Shown here piece after piece: positions 1 through 7,975 of a stretch of DNA of 64,000 bases (its first letter is position 1; every line of letters starts with the position of its first letter). The notes beneath the pieces were generated by a model that was not told where the DNA came from, did not search any database, and worked only from the letters and a program-made list of their open reading frames with translations. The stretch is taken from the NCBI RefSeq assembly GCF_019443745.1, contig NZ_CP050948.1:3662001-3726000 (forward strand), written 5' to 3'. This DNA comes from Iamia sp. SCSIO 61187 (GTDB taxonomy: Bacteria; Actinomycetota; Acidimicrobiia; Acidimicrobiales; Iamiaceae). The position numbers and the translations under genes were made by a program.

Positions 1-530
1 GCGTCGGTGCCGCCGTGTCGCTCGCCCGCCTGGTCCGTTCCGGCGGCGCCCTCGGGACGGCAGCGGCGCAGATCGCCTCGCACCCGGTGCGCCTCCGGGC
101 GACCGTCGGCGGCAACATCGTCGCTCCGGGGTGGCCCCACGACCTGCGCACGGTGCTGTGGGCGCTCGGAGCGACGCTCGAGGTCGCCGGCCCGGCGGCG
201 CGCCGTCGGGTCGCGGTGTCGCTCGACCCCCGAACCCTCGCCCCCCAGGAGGTCCTCGTCGCCCTCCACGTCCCGTCGACGCCGGCCACGGTGGTGGCCG
301 GGGGCGGGGTGACCGCCGGGCGGCCCGCCCTCCAGGTGGTCGTCAGCCGCTCCACCGGGCGGGCCGCCGTGGGCACGTCCGGATGGCGTCGACCCCTGCC
401 GGCGACGGGGACCGCCGCTGCCGCGGGGACCGACATCGGCGCCGTGCTGGGCGACGAGCTGGTCGGGCTCGGCGTCCCGCGGCTGGTCGCCCACGACCTC
501 GCCGACCGATCGGCGCGACCCGCCGCATGA
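1..530 (+). CDS. Xanthine-dehydrogenase-family FAD-binding subunit, C-terminal part (cut by left edge)
   Basis: The reading frame is open from the left edge (frame 3) and ends in TGA at 528-530. It begins within the FAD-binding domain of the CoxM/XdhB family: a GAAVSLARL-like stretch is followed by RATVGGNIV, the ATxGGNI flavin-binding loop of this family. The remaining part is the FAD domain and the CO-dehydrogenase flavoprotein C-terminal domain. In molybdenum hydroxylases this subunit passes electrons from the iron-sulfur clusters through FAD to the acceptor. The stop overlaps the start of the next gene by ATGA, so it is the first visible gene of a translationally coupled operon. The substrate cannot be told from this fragment. 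Confidence 0.85.
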   Translation, partial: VGAAVSLARLVRSGGALGTAAAQIASHPVRLRATVGGNIVAPGWPHDLRTVLWALGATLEVAGPAARRRVAVSLDPRTLAPQEVLVALHVPSTPATVVAGGGVTAGRPALQVVVSRSTGRAAVGTSGWRRPLPATGTAAAAGTDIGAVLGDELVGLGVPRLVAHDLADRSARPAA

Positions 531-1018
531 CCATCCCCCCGACCGAGACCGCCGCCACCCCGGTCACCGTCCGGGTGGGGGATGAGGCGCTGCCGGTGCC
601 GGCCGCCCCGTCGACCACCTTGCTGGACGTCCTGCGCGGCGCCGGTCGAACCGAGGTGAAGGAGGCGTGCGGCGAGGGCCGCTGCGGCGCCTGCGCCGTG
701 CTCGTCGACGGCGAGATGCGCCTGGCCTGCATCGAGCTCGCCTCCCGGGCGGTGGGCTGCTCGGTCACCACGGCGGGCTCGGCCGGGTGCGCCCCGGCCC
801 GGGAGGCGCTGGCCGCGACGGGGGCGATCCAGTGCGGCTTCTGCACCCCGGCCGCCGTCATCGCGCTCACCTGGGCCGCCGACGGGCGGGCGGGCGTGGA
901 CGACGCCCTCGGATCCCTCATCTGTCGCTGCGGATGCCACGTCGGCTTCCGGGAGGCGGCCGCCCGGCTCGGCCTCGGGGTCGACGACGGCACCGCCCTC
1001 GGGTCGCTCCGTGCCTGA
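527..1018 (+). CDS. 2Fe-2S subunit of a molybdenum hydroxylase (CoxS/XdhC-like)
   Basis: 163 residues. The first [2Fe-2S] site is the plant-ferredoxin type with Cys48, Cys53, Cys56 and Cys68 (EACGEGRCGACAV). The second lies in the helical domain at Cys103/Cys106 (QCGFCTP) and Cys133/Cys135 (ICRCGC), with a loop a few residues shorter than usual. These are the two clusters that link molybdopterin and FAD in the xanthine dehydrogenase family. The ATG at 527 overlaps the upstream stop, and the end overlaps the next start by 8 bases. The three subunits are encoded in the order FAD, Fe-S, Mo. Family is sure; substrate is unknown. Confidence 0.93.
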   Translation: MTIPPTETAATPVTVRVGDEALPVPAAPSTTLLDVLRGAGRTEVKEACGEGRCGACAVLVDGEMRLACIELASRAVGCSVTTAGSAGCAPAREALAATGAIQCGFCTPAAVIALTWAADGRAGVDDALGSLICRCGCHVGFREAAARLGLGVDDGTALGSLRA

Positions 1019-3203
1019 CGCGACCGGGCGGGAGCGACGGGCCAAGGCCGCCGGGCTCCACCCGTTCGCCGGCGACCACGTGCCACCCGGAGCGCTCCAC
1101 GGCGCCGTCGCGCGGGCGCCCCTCGCCCACGCCGACATCGTCGCCGTCGACGTCGCCGCCGCCCGCCGCGAGCACGGGGTCGTCGCCGTCTACACCAGCG
1201 CCGACATCCCGGGCTCGGTCCGGGTCGGCACCATCCAGCCCGACCAGCGGGTCCTGGCCGAGGGTCGCATCCGCCACGCCGGTGAACCGATCGCGTTCGT
1301 CGTGGCCGAGACCGCCGCCGCAGCCCGACGAGGGGCGGCCGCCGTCGTCCTCGACCTGGCTCCCCGGCGACCGATCGTCGACGCCGCCGAGGCCGCCGCC
1401 CACCTCCCCGAGGGCGACGACGACGAGCCCGGCACCCTCCTCGCCCGGCACGTGGTGCGCCGGGGGGACGCCTCGGCCCCGACCGCCGTGGTGGTGGAGG
1501 GGACGTGGGCCACGGGGCGGCAGGACCCGGCCTTCCTGGCGCCCGAGGCGGCGGTCGCCGAACCCTGGGGCGGGGGCGTCCGGCTGACGGTGGCGACCCA
1601 GGACGTCCACGGTGACCGCACCGACGTGGCCGCCGTGCTGGGCATCGAGCCGGAGCTGGTGCAAGTCCGCGACGGGGGCGTGGGCGGGGCGTTCGGGGGC
1701 CGGGAGGAGATGACGCTCCAACCCCTGGTGGCCCTGGCGGCCCTGCGGCTCGGCCGGCCCGTCCGCAGCGCGGTGTCGTCGGCGGAGTCCCTCCTCGCCC
1801 ACCCGACCCGGCACCCGTCCCGCTCCGAGGTCCGCATCGGCGCCGATGCCGACGGGACGCTCCGCACCCTCCGCGCCCGGGTCGTGCTGGACGGGGGCCC
1901 CTACCTGACGACCTCGAGGTCGGTCGCCCGCATCGTCGCCTACGCCATGGGCGGCCCGTACCGGTTCGACGCCGTGGACGTCGAGGTGCGGGTCGGGCGG
2001 ACAACCAACCCCACCTCCGGGGCCCTGCGGGGGTTCGGCGCGACCCAGGCCTGCTTCGCCCTCGAGTCCACCCTCGACCTCCTGGCGGCGCGGCTCGGGC
2101 TCGACCCGACGGCGCTGCGCCTGGCCAACGCCGCCGGCCCGGCCGACCGGCTGGCCACCTCGGGCCAGCCCCTCGGTCCGGCGGCGCCGGTGGAGGAGAT
2201 CATCCGCACGGCGCGCGACCATCCGCTCCCCGACCTCCCGCCCCCGGCCCCCGGGGCGCGCCGGGCGACCGCGCTCGCCGTCGGGCTCAAGCACTGCCTG
2301 CGAGGTGACGGTCGGGTCGAGGAGTCCTGGGCGGCCGCGGAGCTCACCCCTGACGGGCTCCTGGTCGAGACGGCCGCGGTCGACGTCGGCCAGGGACTGC
2401 GGACGGTGGTCGAGCGGGTCGTCCACGAGGCCCTCGGACCCGTGCCGGTGACGCTCTCCACGGCCCGGACCGACCTGGCGCCGACGGGGTCGACGTCGGC
2501 GAGCCGCCAGACCTGGCTGGTCAGCGGGGCGGTGCTGGCCTGCTGCGCCGCCCTGCGCGCCGGGCTGGGAGATGCCACCGGCGCCCCCGAGGTGCGCCTC
2601 GACGGCACCGACGTCGTGACCGGGCCGGACCGCACCCCCCTCGACCAGGTCCTGGCCCGCACCCCGATCGGGCGGGTGGAGCGGCGCTACGCGGCACCGC
2701 CGACCCGCGCCGGCGACCCCCACGACGGGACCGGCGACGCGGTGCACGTGGCCTTCATGCACTCCGCCCACCGGGCCACCGTCGACCTGGCCCCGGACGG
2801 GTCCGTCGCCGTCCGCCACGTGGTCGCCGTCCACGACGCGGGTCACGTCGTGGATCCGCTCTCGGCCCGTCGCCAGGTCGAGGGCGGCGTCATCCAGGGC
2901 ATCGGGTTCGCCCTCTTCGAAGAGCAGGTGCTCGACGCCGACGGCGTGCCCGCCGCAGCGCCGGGTTGGGCCGGCTACCCGGTCCCCGTCCTGGACGAGG
3001 TGCCCCCGATCGACGTCGTGTTCGTCGAGAGCCACGAGCCGGGCCACCCGCTCGGGGTCAAGGGCCTGGGGGAGGCGCCGCTCATCGCCTCGCCGACCGC
3101 GGTGGCCCTGGCCGTGGGTCGGGCCCGGGGGGTTCCGGTCACGTCCATCCCCCTCGCGCCCGGGGCCCGACCCGGGTGGCTCGACGAGGTCGTCGATGCC
3201 TGA
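1011..3203 (+). CDS. Molybdopterin-binding catalytic subunit of a xanthine-dehydrogenase-family enzyme
   Basis: 730 residues from a GTG start overlapping the Fe-S subunit gene. It contains the family landmarks in order: the domain a/b junction, GVGGAFGGREE near residue 225, GALRGFGATQ near 340, VDVGQGL near 455, and GVKGLGEAPLIASP near 685, whose Glu is the conserved catalytic base. The carbon-monoxide dehydrogenase signature AYxCSFR is not present, so it is a hydroxylase for an organic substrate rather than CO dehydrogenase. The operon also encodes a Rieske oxygenase and amino-acid-type enzymes, which fits hydroxylation of an N-heterocyclic or aldehyde substrate (inference). It is slightly shorter than typical 750-800 residue members. 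Confidence 0.92.
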   Translation: MPDATGRERRAKAAGLHPFAGDHVPPGALHGAVARAPLAHADIVAVDVAAARREHGVVAVYTSADIPGSVRVGTIQPDQRVLAEGRIRHAGEPIAFVVAETAAAARRGAAAVVLDLAPRRPIVDAAEAAAHLPEGDDDEPGTLLARHVVRRGDASAPTAVVVEGTWATGRQDPAFLAPEAAVAEPWGGGVRLTVATQDVHGDRTDVAAVLGIEPELVQVRDGGVGGAFGGREEMTLQPLVALAALRLGRPVRSAVSSAESLLAHPTRHPSRSEVRIGADADGTLRTLRARVVLDGGPYLTTSRSVARIVAYAMGGPYRFDAVDVEVRVGRTTNPTSGALRGFGATQACFALESTLDLLAARLGLDPTALRLANAAGPADRLATSGQPLGPAAPVEEIIRTARDHPLPDLPPPAPGARRATALAVGLKHCLRGDGRVEESWAAAELTPDGLLVETAAVDVGQGLRTVVERVVHEALGPVPVTLSTARTDLAPTGSTSASRQTWLVSGAVLACCAALRAGLGDATGAPEVRLDGTDVVTGPDRTPLDQVLARTPIGRVERRYAAPPTRAGDPHDGTGDAVHVAFMHSAHRATVDLAPDGSVAVRHVVAVHDAGHVVDPLSARRQVEGGVIQGIGFALFEEQVLDADGVPAAAPGWAGYPVPVLDEVPPIDVVFVESHEPGHPLGVKGLGEAPLIASPTAVALAVGRARGVPVTSIPLAPGARPGWLDEVVDA

Positions 3204-3996
3204 CACCCGACCGATCACCGCCGCCGGGCTGCGGGTCGCCATCATCGGCGCCGGCGCCATCGGGTCCGCCCTCGCCGCCGAGCTGGACGCCGGCCGCATC
3301 GACGGCGCCCGGCTCAGCGGTGTCGGCGCTCGAGGCGACACCGCCACCCACCGGTTCGCCGACCTGCTGGACGCGAGCGACGTGGTGGTGGAGGCCGCCG
3401 GGCACGCCGCGCTCGCCGCCCACGGGCCGGCCACGGTCGCCGCCGGACGGCAGCTGGTCGTCCTCAGCGTCGGCGCCCTGGCCGACGACGAGCTGCGGGC
3501 CCGGGTGCTGGCCGGACCGGGGCGCGCCCACCTCGTCACCGGCGCGCTCGGCGGGATCGACGCCCTGGCCGCGCTGGCCCGGGCCGGCGGACTGCACCGC
3601 GTGGCCCTGCGCACGACCAAGCCGGGACCGGTGCTGATCCGGCCGTGGATGCCCGTCGCCCTGAAGGCCGACCTCCGGGCCGGGCGACCCGTGGTGGCCC
3701 TGTCGGGCACGGCGCGCCAGGCCGCGGTCGCCTTCCCGGCGTCGGCCAACGTGGCCGCGACCCTGGCGCTGGCGACGCTCGGCCTCGACGCCACCGAGGT
3801 CGAGGTCCGAGGTGGTCCGCGGGACCAGCCGGTCGAGCACCTCGTCGAGGCCGACGGGCCCATGGGCAGCTACCGCTTCGAGCTGCGCAACCGGACGACC
3901 CCGGAGAACCCCCGCACCTCGGCGCTGGTCCCCTGGAGCGCGGTGGTGCTCCTCGAGCGTTTGGCCGCCGACGTCATGGTCCGGTCAGCCAGGTGA
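3196..3996 (+). CDS. Aspartate-dehydrogenase-like NAD(P)-dependent oxidoreductase
   Basis: 266 residues. An N-terminal Rossmann fold starts with VAIIGAGAIGSAL (residues 14-26). The middle part has GALGGIDAL and RTTKPG, and the C-terminal part has FPASANVAA and NRTTPENPRTSALVPWSAV, which correspond to the FPANVNVAA and NPKTS-type motifs of L-aspartate dehydrogenases. These enzymes deaminate or aminate dicarboxylic amino acids, and related proteins occur in aromatic degradation clusters. The ATG at 3196 overlaps the preceding gene by 8 bases. An 80-base gap with its own ribosome site follows, the only break in this operon. The true substrate may differ from aspartate. Confidence 0.8.
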   Translation: MPDTRPITAAGLRVAIIGAGAIGSALAAELDAGRIDGARLSGVGARGDTATHRFADLLDASDVVVEAAGHAALAAHGPATVAAGRQLVVLSVGALADDELRARVLAGPGRAHLVTGALGGIDALAALARAGGLHRVALRTTKPGPVLIRPWMPVALKADLRAGRPVVALSGTARQAAVAFPASANVAATLALATLGLDATEVEVRGGPRDQPVEHLVEADGPMGSYRFELRNRTTPENPRTSALVPWSAVVLLERLAADVMVRSAR

Positions 3997-4064
3997 AACG
4001 CACCGTTCCCCGCCTGGTCACGCCCCGGTGAGAAGTCCCTCGTATACAGAAGGCAGAAGACCTC

Positions 4065-4070
4065 AGGAGG
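4065..4070 (+). promoter_or_regulatory. Ribosome binding site AGGAGG deciding a TTG start
   Basis: A perfect AGGAGG lies 5 bases before a TTG at 4076, in frame with the Rieske oxygenase. No ATG or GTG nearby gives a better start, so TTG is taken as the initiation codon. The upstream 80 bases are relatively AT-rich around TATACA (4043-4048), but no convincing -35 is visible. Confidence 0.7.
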
Positions 4071-4075
4071 TTCCC

Positions 4076-5296
4076 TTGCCGCCCGCCCCCAGCCCGACCG
4101 TCGCCGACATCGTGTCCCGCCTCGACGTGTGCGTCGGCGACACCACCACGGCCCGGAGCCTGCCCGGTGAGTGCTACACCTCGGAGGAGTTCTTCGCCTT
4201 CGAGATGGACGCCCTGCTCTCGCGCGAGTGGCTGTGCGTCGGGCACCACAGCTCCATCCCCCACGCCGGTGACTACTTCACCGTCACGCTCGTCGACGAG
4301 CCCCTCGTCATCGTGCGGGGCGACGACGGGGTGATCCGCGCCCTGTCGGCCATCTGCCAGCACCGGGGCCATCCGGTCGTCACCGGATCGGGATCGTGCA
4401 CCCAGTTCCGGTGCCCGTACCACTGGTGGTCGTACGGCCTCGACGGCTCGCTGGTGGCCGCGCCCGAGATGCGCCACACCCTCCCCCTGCCGGACCTGCG
4501 GGCCGAGGTCCGCCTGCCCGAGCTCAAGGTCGAGATCTGGCACGGCCTCATCTTCGTCACCTTCGACCCCGACGCCTCCCCGCTGGGCCCGTCGCTGTGG
4601 CGCCTCGAGCGGGAGCTGGAGGGGTTCGGGATGGAGGACCTCATCGCCACGCCGGCCGAGGACGCCGGCCTGCGCCCGTGGAACTGGAAGCTGCACCACG
4701 AGAACGCGCTGGAGCCGTACCACACCCAGTTCGTCCACCGCGGCTACCACGAGATGGCTCCGGCCAACAAGGCCGCCTTCTGGGACTTCGAGCCCGACGA
4801 GGGCGTCGTGATGCACCCCACCTACTTCGACAACGTGCTCGGCGGGGTCGACGGCGGGCTCAACCCGATGGGCACGGCCATCTCGCCGATCATCCCGGGC
4901 CTGAGCGAGGAGCAGCGGAGCCGAGTGATCTTCGGATCGATCCCGCCCACGCTCTTCCTCAGCATCTTCCCGAACTACATCGGCATGTCGATCCTGCTGC
5001 CGCAGTCGGCCGGCGTGACCGGCGGGAGGCGGCACCTCCTCTACCCCAAGAGCGTCGCCGAGGACCCGAGGTGGGAGTGGATCCACCACTGCGAGGAGGC
5101 CTTCGACGACGTCGCCGGCGCCCAGGACGCCGACACGACCAGCACGCTCCAGCGCGCGCTGCGCTCCCGCTTCGCGCCCCAGGGGCGCTACTCCCACCAG
5201 GAGGCCACCTTGCCGCAGTTCAACACCTGGTTGGTGCCCCGCTACCAGCGCCACCTCGAGCGGCTGGGCACACCCGTGACGATCGGGCCTCGATGA
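4076..5296 (+). CDS. Rieske aromatic-ring-hydroxylating oxygenase, alpha subunit
   Basis: 406 residues from the TTG start. The N-terminal Rieske domain has CQHRGHPV and CPYHWWSYGLDG (Cys-X-His and Cys-X2-His ligands of the [2Fe-2S] cluster). The catalytic domain has HHENALEPYHTQFVHRGYHE, which supplies the bridging acid and the two His ligands of the mononuclear iron. Such enzymes insert oxygen into rings or cleave N- or O-methyl groups, and need a separate reductase; none is encoded here. It is translationally coupled (ATGA) to the VOC gene downstream. Domain organisation resembles the alpha subunits of the anthranilate/choline monooxygenase group; substrate unknown. Confidence 0.93.
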   Translation: MPPAPSPTVADIVSRLDVCVGDTTTARSLPGECYTSEEFFAFEMDALLSREWLCVGHHSSIPHAGDYFTVTLVDEPLVIVRGDDGVIRALSAICQHRGHPVVTGSGSCTQFRCPYHWWSYGLDGSLVAAPEMRHTLPLPDLRAEVRLPELKVEIWHGLIFVTFDPDASPLGPSLWRLERELEGFGMEDLIATPAEDAGLRPWNWKLHHENALEPYHTQFVHRGYHEMAPANKAAFWDFEPDEGVVMHPTYFDNVLGGVDGGLNPMGTAISPIIPGLSEEQRSRVIFGSIPPTLFLSIFPNYIGMSILLPQSAGVTGGRRHLLYPKSVAEDPRWEWIHHCEEAFDDVAGAQDADTTSTLQRALRSRFAPQGRYSHQEATLPQFNTWLVPRYQRHLERLGTPVTIGPR

Positions 5297-5757
5297 GCAC
5301 CGACCCGACCGACCTCGGCGCCACCACCTTCGTGCGGCCCGACGCCGCCCCGAAGGTCGTCCGCTTCGACCACATGGTGCTGCGGGTCGCCGACCCCGAG
5401 CGCTCGGTGGCGTGGTACCGCGACCGGCTGGGCCTCGAGGTGGAGCGCCTGGAGGAGTACCGACGGGGAGAGGTGCCGTTCCCCTCGGTGCGGATCGACG
5501 AGGGCACGGTGCTCGACCTCGACGCCCGCAAGGAGCACACCGGGCACAACGTCGACCACTTCTGCCTCGAGGTGGAGGAGCTCGACCTCGACGCCCTCAT
5601 CGCCTCGGGGCGCTTCGACGTCGTGGGCCCGCCCGTCCGGCGCTGGGGCGCCCGGGGCGAGGCCGACCTCGTCTACGTCCGCGACCCCGACGGCCACGTG
5701 ATCGAGCTCCGGCACTACGGGCCGGCGAAGGGCTACGGCTACCACTCGCCGTCGTGA
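5293..5757 (+). CDS. VOC (glyoxalase/dioxygenase fold) family protein
   Basis: 154 residues, ATG overlapping the upstream TGA. It shows the vicinal oxygen chelate pattern: FDHMVLRVADPERSVAWYRDRLGLEVE near residues 25-52, a central NVDHFCLEVE and a C-terminal VRDPDGHVIELRHY. His in FDHMVL, His in VDHFCL and Glu in VIELRH match the usual metal ligands. Members include glyoxalase I, extradiol dioxygenases and antibiotic-binding proteins. With a Rieske oxygenase next to it, a ring-cleavage or isomerase role is plausible but not shown. It ends in a GTGA overlap with the next gene. Confidence 0.85.
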   Translation: MSTDPTDLGATTFVRPDAAPKVVRFDHMVLRVADPERSVAWYRDRLGLEVERLEEYRRGEVPFPSVRIDEGTVLDLDARKEHTGHNVDHFCLEVEELDLDALIASGRFDVVGPPVRRWGARGEADLVYVRDPDGHVIELRHYGPAKGYGYHSPS

Positions 5758-7187
5758 CCTCGGCCCCACCCACGACGATCCCACCCCCGGCCCGACCGGT
5801 GCCGTTCGTGCGGTCGACGGGCACCGGCGTCGTCGGCGCCCAGGTCCCCGACGCCGTCGCCGTCGGGGCCGCCCTCCTCGCCCGGGGTGGGAACGCCTAC
5901 GACGCCGCCCTGGCGGCCGCGTTCATCGAGACGGTGGTGATGCCGCCGAAGTGCGGGCTGGCGGGAGACCTGGTCGCCCTGGTCGTCGCGCCCGACGGTC
6001 GGGCCCGGTCCCTCGTGGCGATCGGGCCCACCCCGGCCGGGCTCGCCGCCGCCACCGGACCGACCGGACCACCGCTCACCGGACCGCTCGCCGTCGGTGT
6101 CCCCGGGGCACCCGCGGGGTACGCCGCCCTGGCGGCCCGGGCCACGCGGCCCCTCGCCGAGCTGGTCGCGCCCGCCGCCGCCCTGGCCCGGCGCGGGGTG
6201 CTCGTGGGCCCGGTGCTGGCCCGGCTGGTCGCGGCCAGCGCTCCGCTCCTGCGCCAGCACCAGCCCGACGGGTGCGCCTACCTGCCCGACGACCGACCTC
6301 CGGCGGAGGGTGACCGCATCTTGCTGCCCGGTCTGGCCGATGCCCTGGACGACCTGGCCCGCCGAGGGGCAGAGCTGTTCGGCGGGCCCCTGGGCGACGA
6401 GCTGCTCGCGACCGTGGGGCCCGCCGGGGGCGTCATCGACCGGGTCGACCTCACCGCCGGCGCCCGGTCGGCGCACTGGCACCCCGCGCCCTGGACCACC
6501 GTCGGCGCCGGCGCCGTGTGCACGACCCCCGCCCCGACCTACGGCCCCCTCCTCCTCGACGCCCTGGAGGCGGTGGCCGCCGGATCCGACGTCCTCGGCG
6601 CCGTCACCGCGGCGGTGTCCCGCCGCGACCGGCTCGCAACCGACGACGGGACCTCGGTCGTGGCCGCAGCCGACGCGGACGGCACCGCCGTGGTCGTCGT
6701 CCACTCCAACTCGTTCCCCGAGTTCGGCGCCGGGCTCGTCCTGCCGACGTCCGGCCTGGTGCTGGGCAACCGGCCGGGTCGGGGGTTCCGGGGTCCCGCC
6801 GCCGGTGCGGGCAGCCGGCCCCCCACCACCCTCCACGCCTGGGCCCGGCGCACCGACGACGGTCACCTCGCCGTCGGTGCCACCTCGGGCGGGGAGGACC
6901 AGGTCGTGTGGAACACGCAGCTGCTCGGACCCGTCCTGGACCTCGAGGGTGCGGCCGCGACCGAGGCCATCCGGACGGGGTTGGGCGCCCCACGGTGGGC
7001 GTCGGCCGTGGACGGTGCGGTGCGCGCCGAGCCCGGCGCGCCCGTCGAGGGCGTCCCCGTCCGGCCGATCGGCGAGGTCCGCTCCGCCCACGTGGTGGTG
7101 GGTCGCGACGACCGCGGCTGGTGGGCGGCGGCCGATCGACGCCAGACGACGGCGGTCGCCGCCCCCGCTCGCAGGGCGGACCCGTGA
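5754..7187 (+). CDS. Gamma-glutamyltranspeptidase family protein (shortened, non-secreted)
   Basis: 477 residues, GTG start overlapping the previous stop. The family pattern is visible: GNAYDAALAAAFIETVV and KCGLAGDLVALV near the start, TPAPTYGP in the middle, and DDGTSVVAAADADG followed by FGAGLVLPTSGLVLGN. The first Thr of DGTS aligns with the autoprocessing nucleophile (TTHxSVVDxDG in the family), but the following Thr-His is replaced by Ser-Val. It has no signal peptide and is about 100 residues shorter than secreted members, so it probably acts on a cytoplasmic amide or gamma-glutamyl intermediate of this pathway (inference). Confidence 0.85.
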   Translation: MTSAPPTTIPPPARPVPFVRSTGTGVVGAQVPDAVAVGAALLARGGNAYDAALAAAFIETVVMPPKCGLAGDLVALVVAPDGRARSLVAIGPTPAGLAAATGPTGPPLTGPLAVGVPGAPAGYAALAARATRPLAELVAPAAALARRGVLVGPVLARLVAASAPLLRQHQPDGCAYLPDDRPPAEGDRILLPGLADALDDLARRGAELFGGPLGDELLATVGPAGGVIDRVDLTAGARSAHWHPAPWTTVGAGAVCTTPAPTYGPLLLDALEAVAAGSDVLGAVTAAVSRRDRLATDDGTSVVAAADADGTAVVVVHSNSFPEFGAGLVLPTSGLVLGNRPGRGFRGPAAGAGSRPPTTLHAWARRTDDGHLAVGATSGGEDQVVWNTQLLGPVLDLEGAAATEAIRTGLGAPRWASAVDGAVRAEPGAPVEGVPVRPIGEVRSAHVVVGRDDRGWWAAADRRQTTAVAAPARRADP

Positions 7188-7975
7188 CCGGCGCCGACCT
7201 CGCCCTCCTGCTCGTCGCCGGCTTCGCCGCCGGGACCGTCAACGGGGCCGCCGGCGGCGGCTCGCTCGTGTCGTTCCCCGCCCTGCTGGCGACCGGGCAG
7301 GGTGCGGTGACCGCCAACGTCACGTCGACGGTCGGGATCTTGTCGGGGTACCTGGGTGGTGTGGTCGGCCACCGCGCCGAGCTGCACGACCAGGGCGATC
7401 GGGTGCGCGCCCTGCTCCCGGTGTCGGTCAGCGGCGCCGCGGTGGGGGCGGCCGCCCTCCTCCTGACACCCGAGGGGGCGTTCGACGTCGCCGCCCCCTG
7501 GCTGATCCTCGCCGCCTGCGCCCTCTTCACGGTGCAACCCCGCCTGGCTCGGCACCTCGCCGCTCGGCGCCGGACGGGCCGGGGCGACGCGCCGCCGCCC
7601 GGTGACGGCCCGGCGCCCGGCCCGTCCGGGGCCCTCCAGGCCGCGACGTTCGGCGCCGCCGCGTACGGCGCCTACTTCGGGGCCGGGCTCGGTGTGATCC
7701 TCCTCGCCGTCCTGGGCCTCGGCCTCGAGGACTCGCTCATCCGCCTCAACGGGGTGCGCGGGGTCCTCGCCCTGGTCGTGAACGTGGTGGCGACGGCGAC
7801 CTTCGTGGCCATCGCCCCGGTGGCCTGGGCCGCCGCCGGCGTGCTGGCGATCAGCGCCCTCGGCGGTGGGTGGATCGGTGCGCGCGCCGCCCGGCGCCTC
7901 CCGCCGCCGGTCCTGCGGGGGCTGGTCATCACCTTCGGCGCCATCGCCGGCGTCCGGCTGCTGGTGACCGGGTGA
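7184..7975 (+). CDS. TauE/SafE-type membrane transporter
   Basis: 263 residues, GTG start overlapping the previous stop by GTGA. It has about eight hydrophobic segments in two halves. The first half has GTVNGAAGGGSLVSFPALLA, the glycine-rich GxxNxxAGGGS signature of the TauE/SafE (DUF81) family; the second half has YGAYFGAGLGVILLAVLGL. Members export sulfite, sulfoacetate or other organic anions. In this operon it probably moves the substrate or an anionic by-product. It is coupled by GTGA to the last gene. Confidence 0.88.
   Translation: MTGADLALLLVAGFAAGTVNGAAGGGSLVSFPALLATGQGAVTANVTSTVGILSGYLGGVVGHRAELHDQGDRVRALLPVSVSGAAVGAAALLLTPEGAFDVAAPWLILAACALFTVQPRLARHLAARRRTGRGDAPPPGDGPAPGPSGALQAATFGAAAYGAYFGAGLGVILLAVLGLGLEDSLIRLNGVRGVLALVVNVVATATFVAIAPVAWAAAGVLAISALGGGWIGARAARRLPPPVLRGLVITFGAIAGVRLLVTG

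Noticed and set aside
918-3863. Long minus-strand frame opposite the Mo hydroxylase
   Set aside because: Product is Arg/Gly/Pro-rich without motifs, while the plus strand carries a clear enzyme.
4043-4048. TATACA as a promoter for the Rieske oxygenase
   Set aside because: No -35 at a suitable distance; kept only as a remark.
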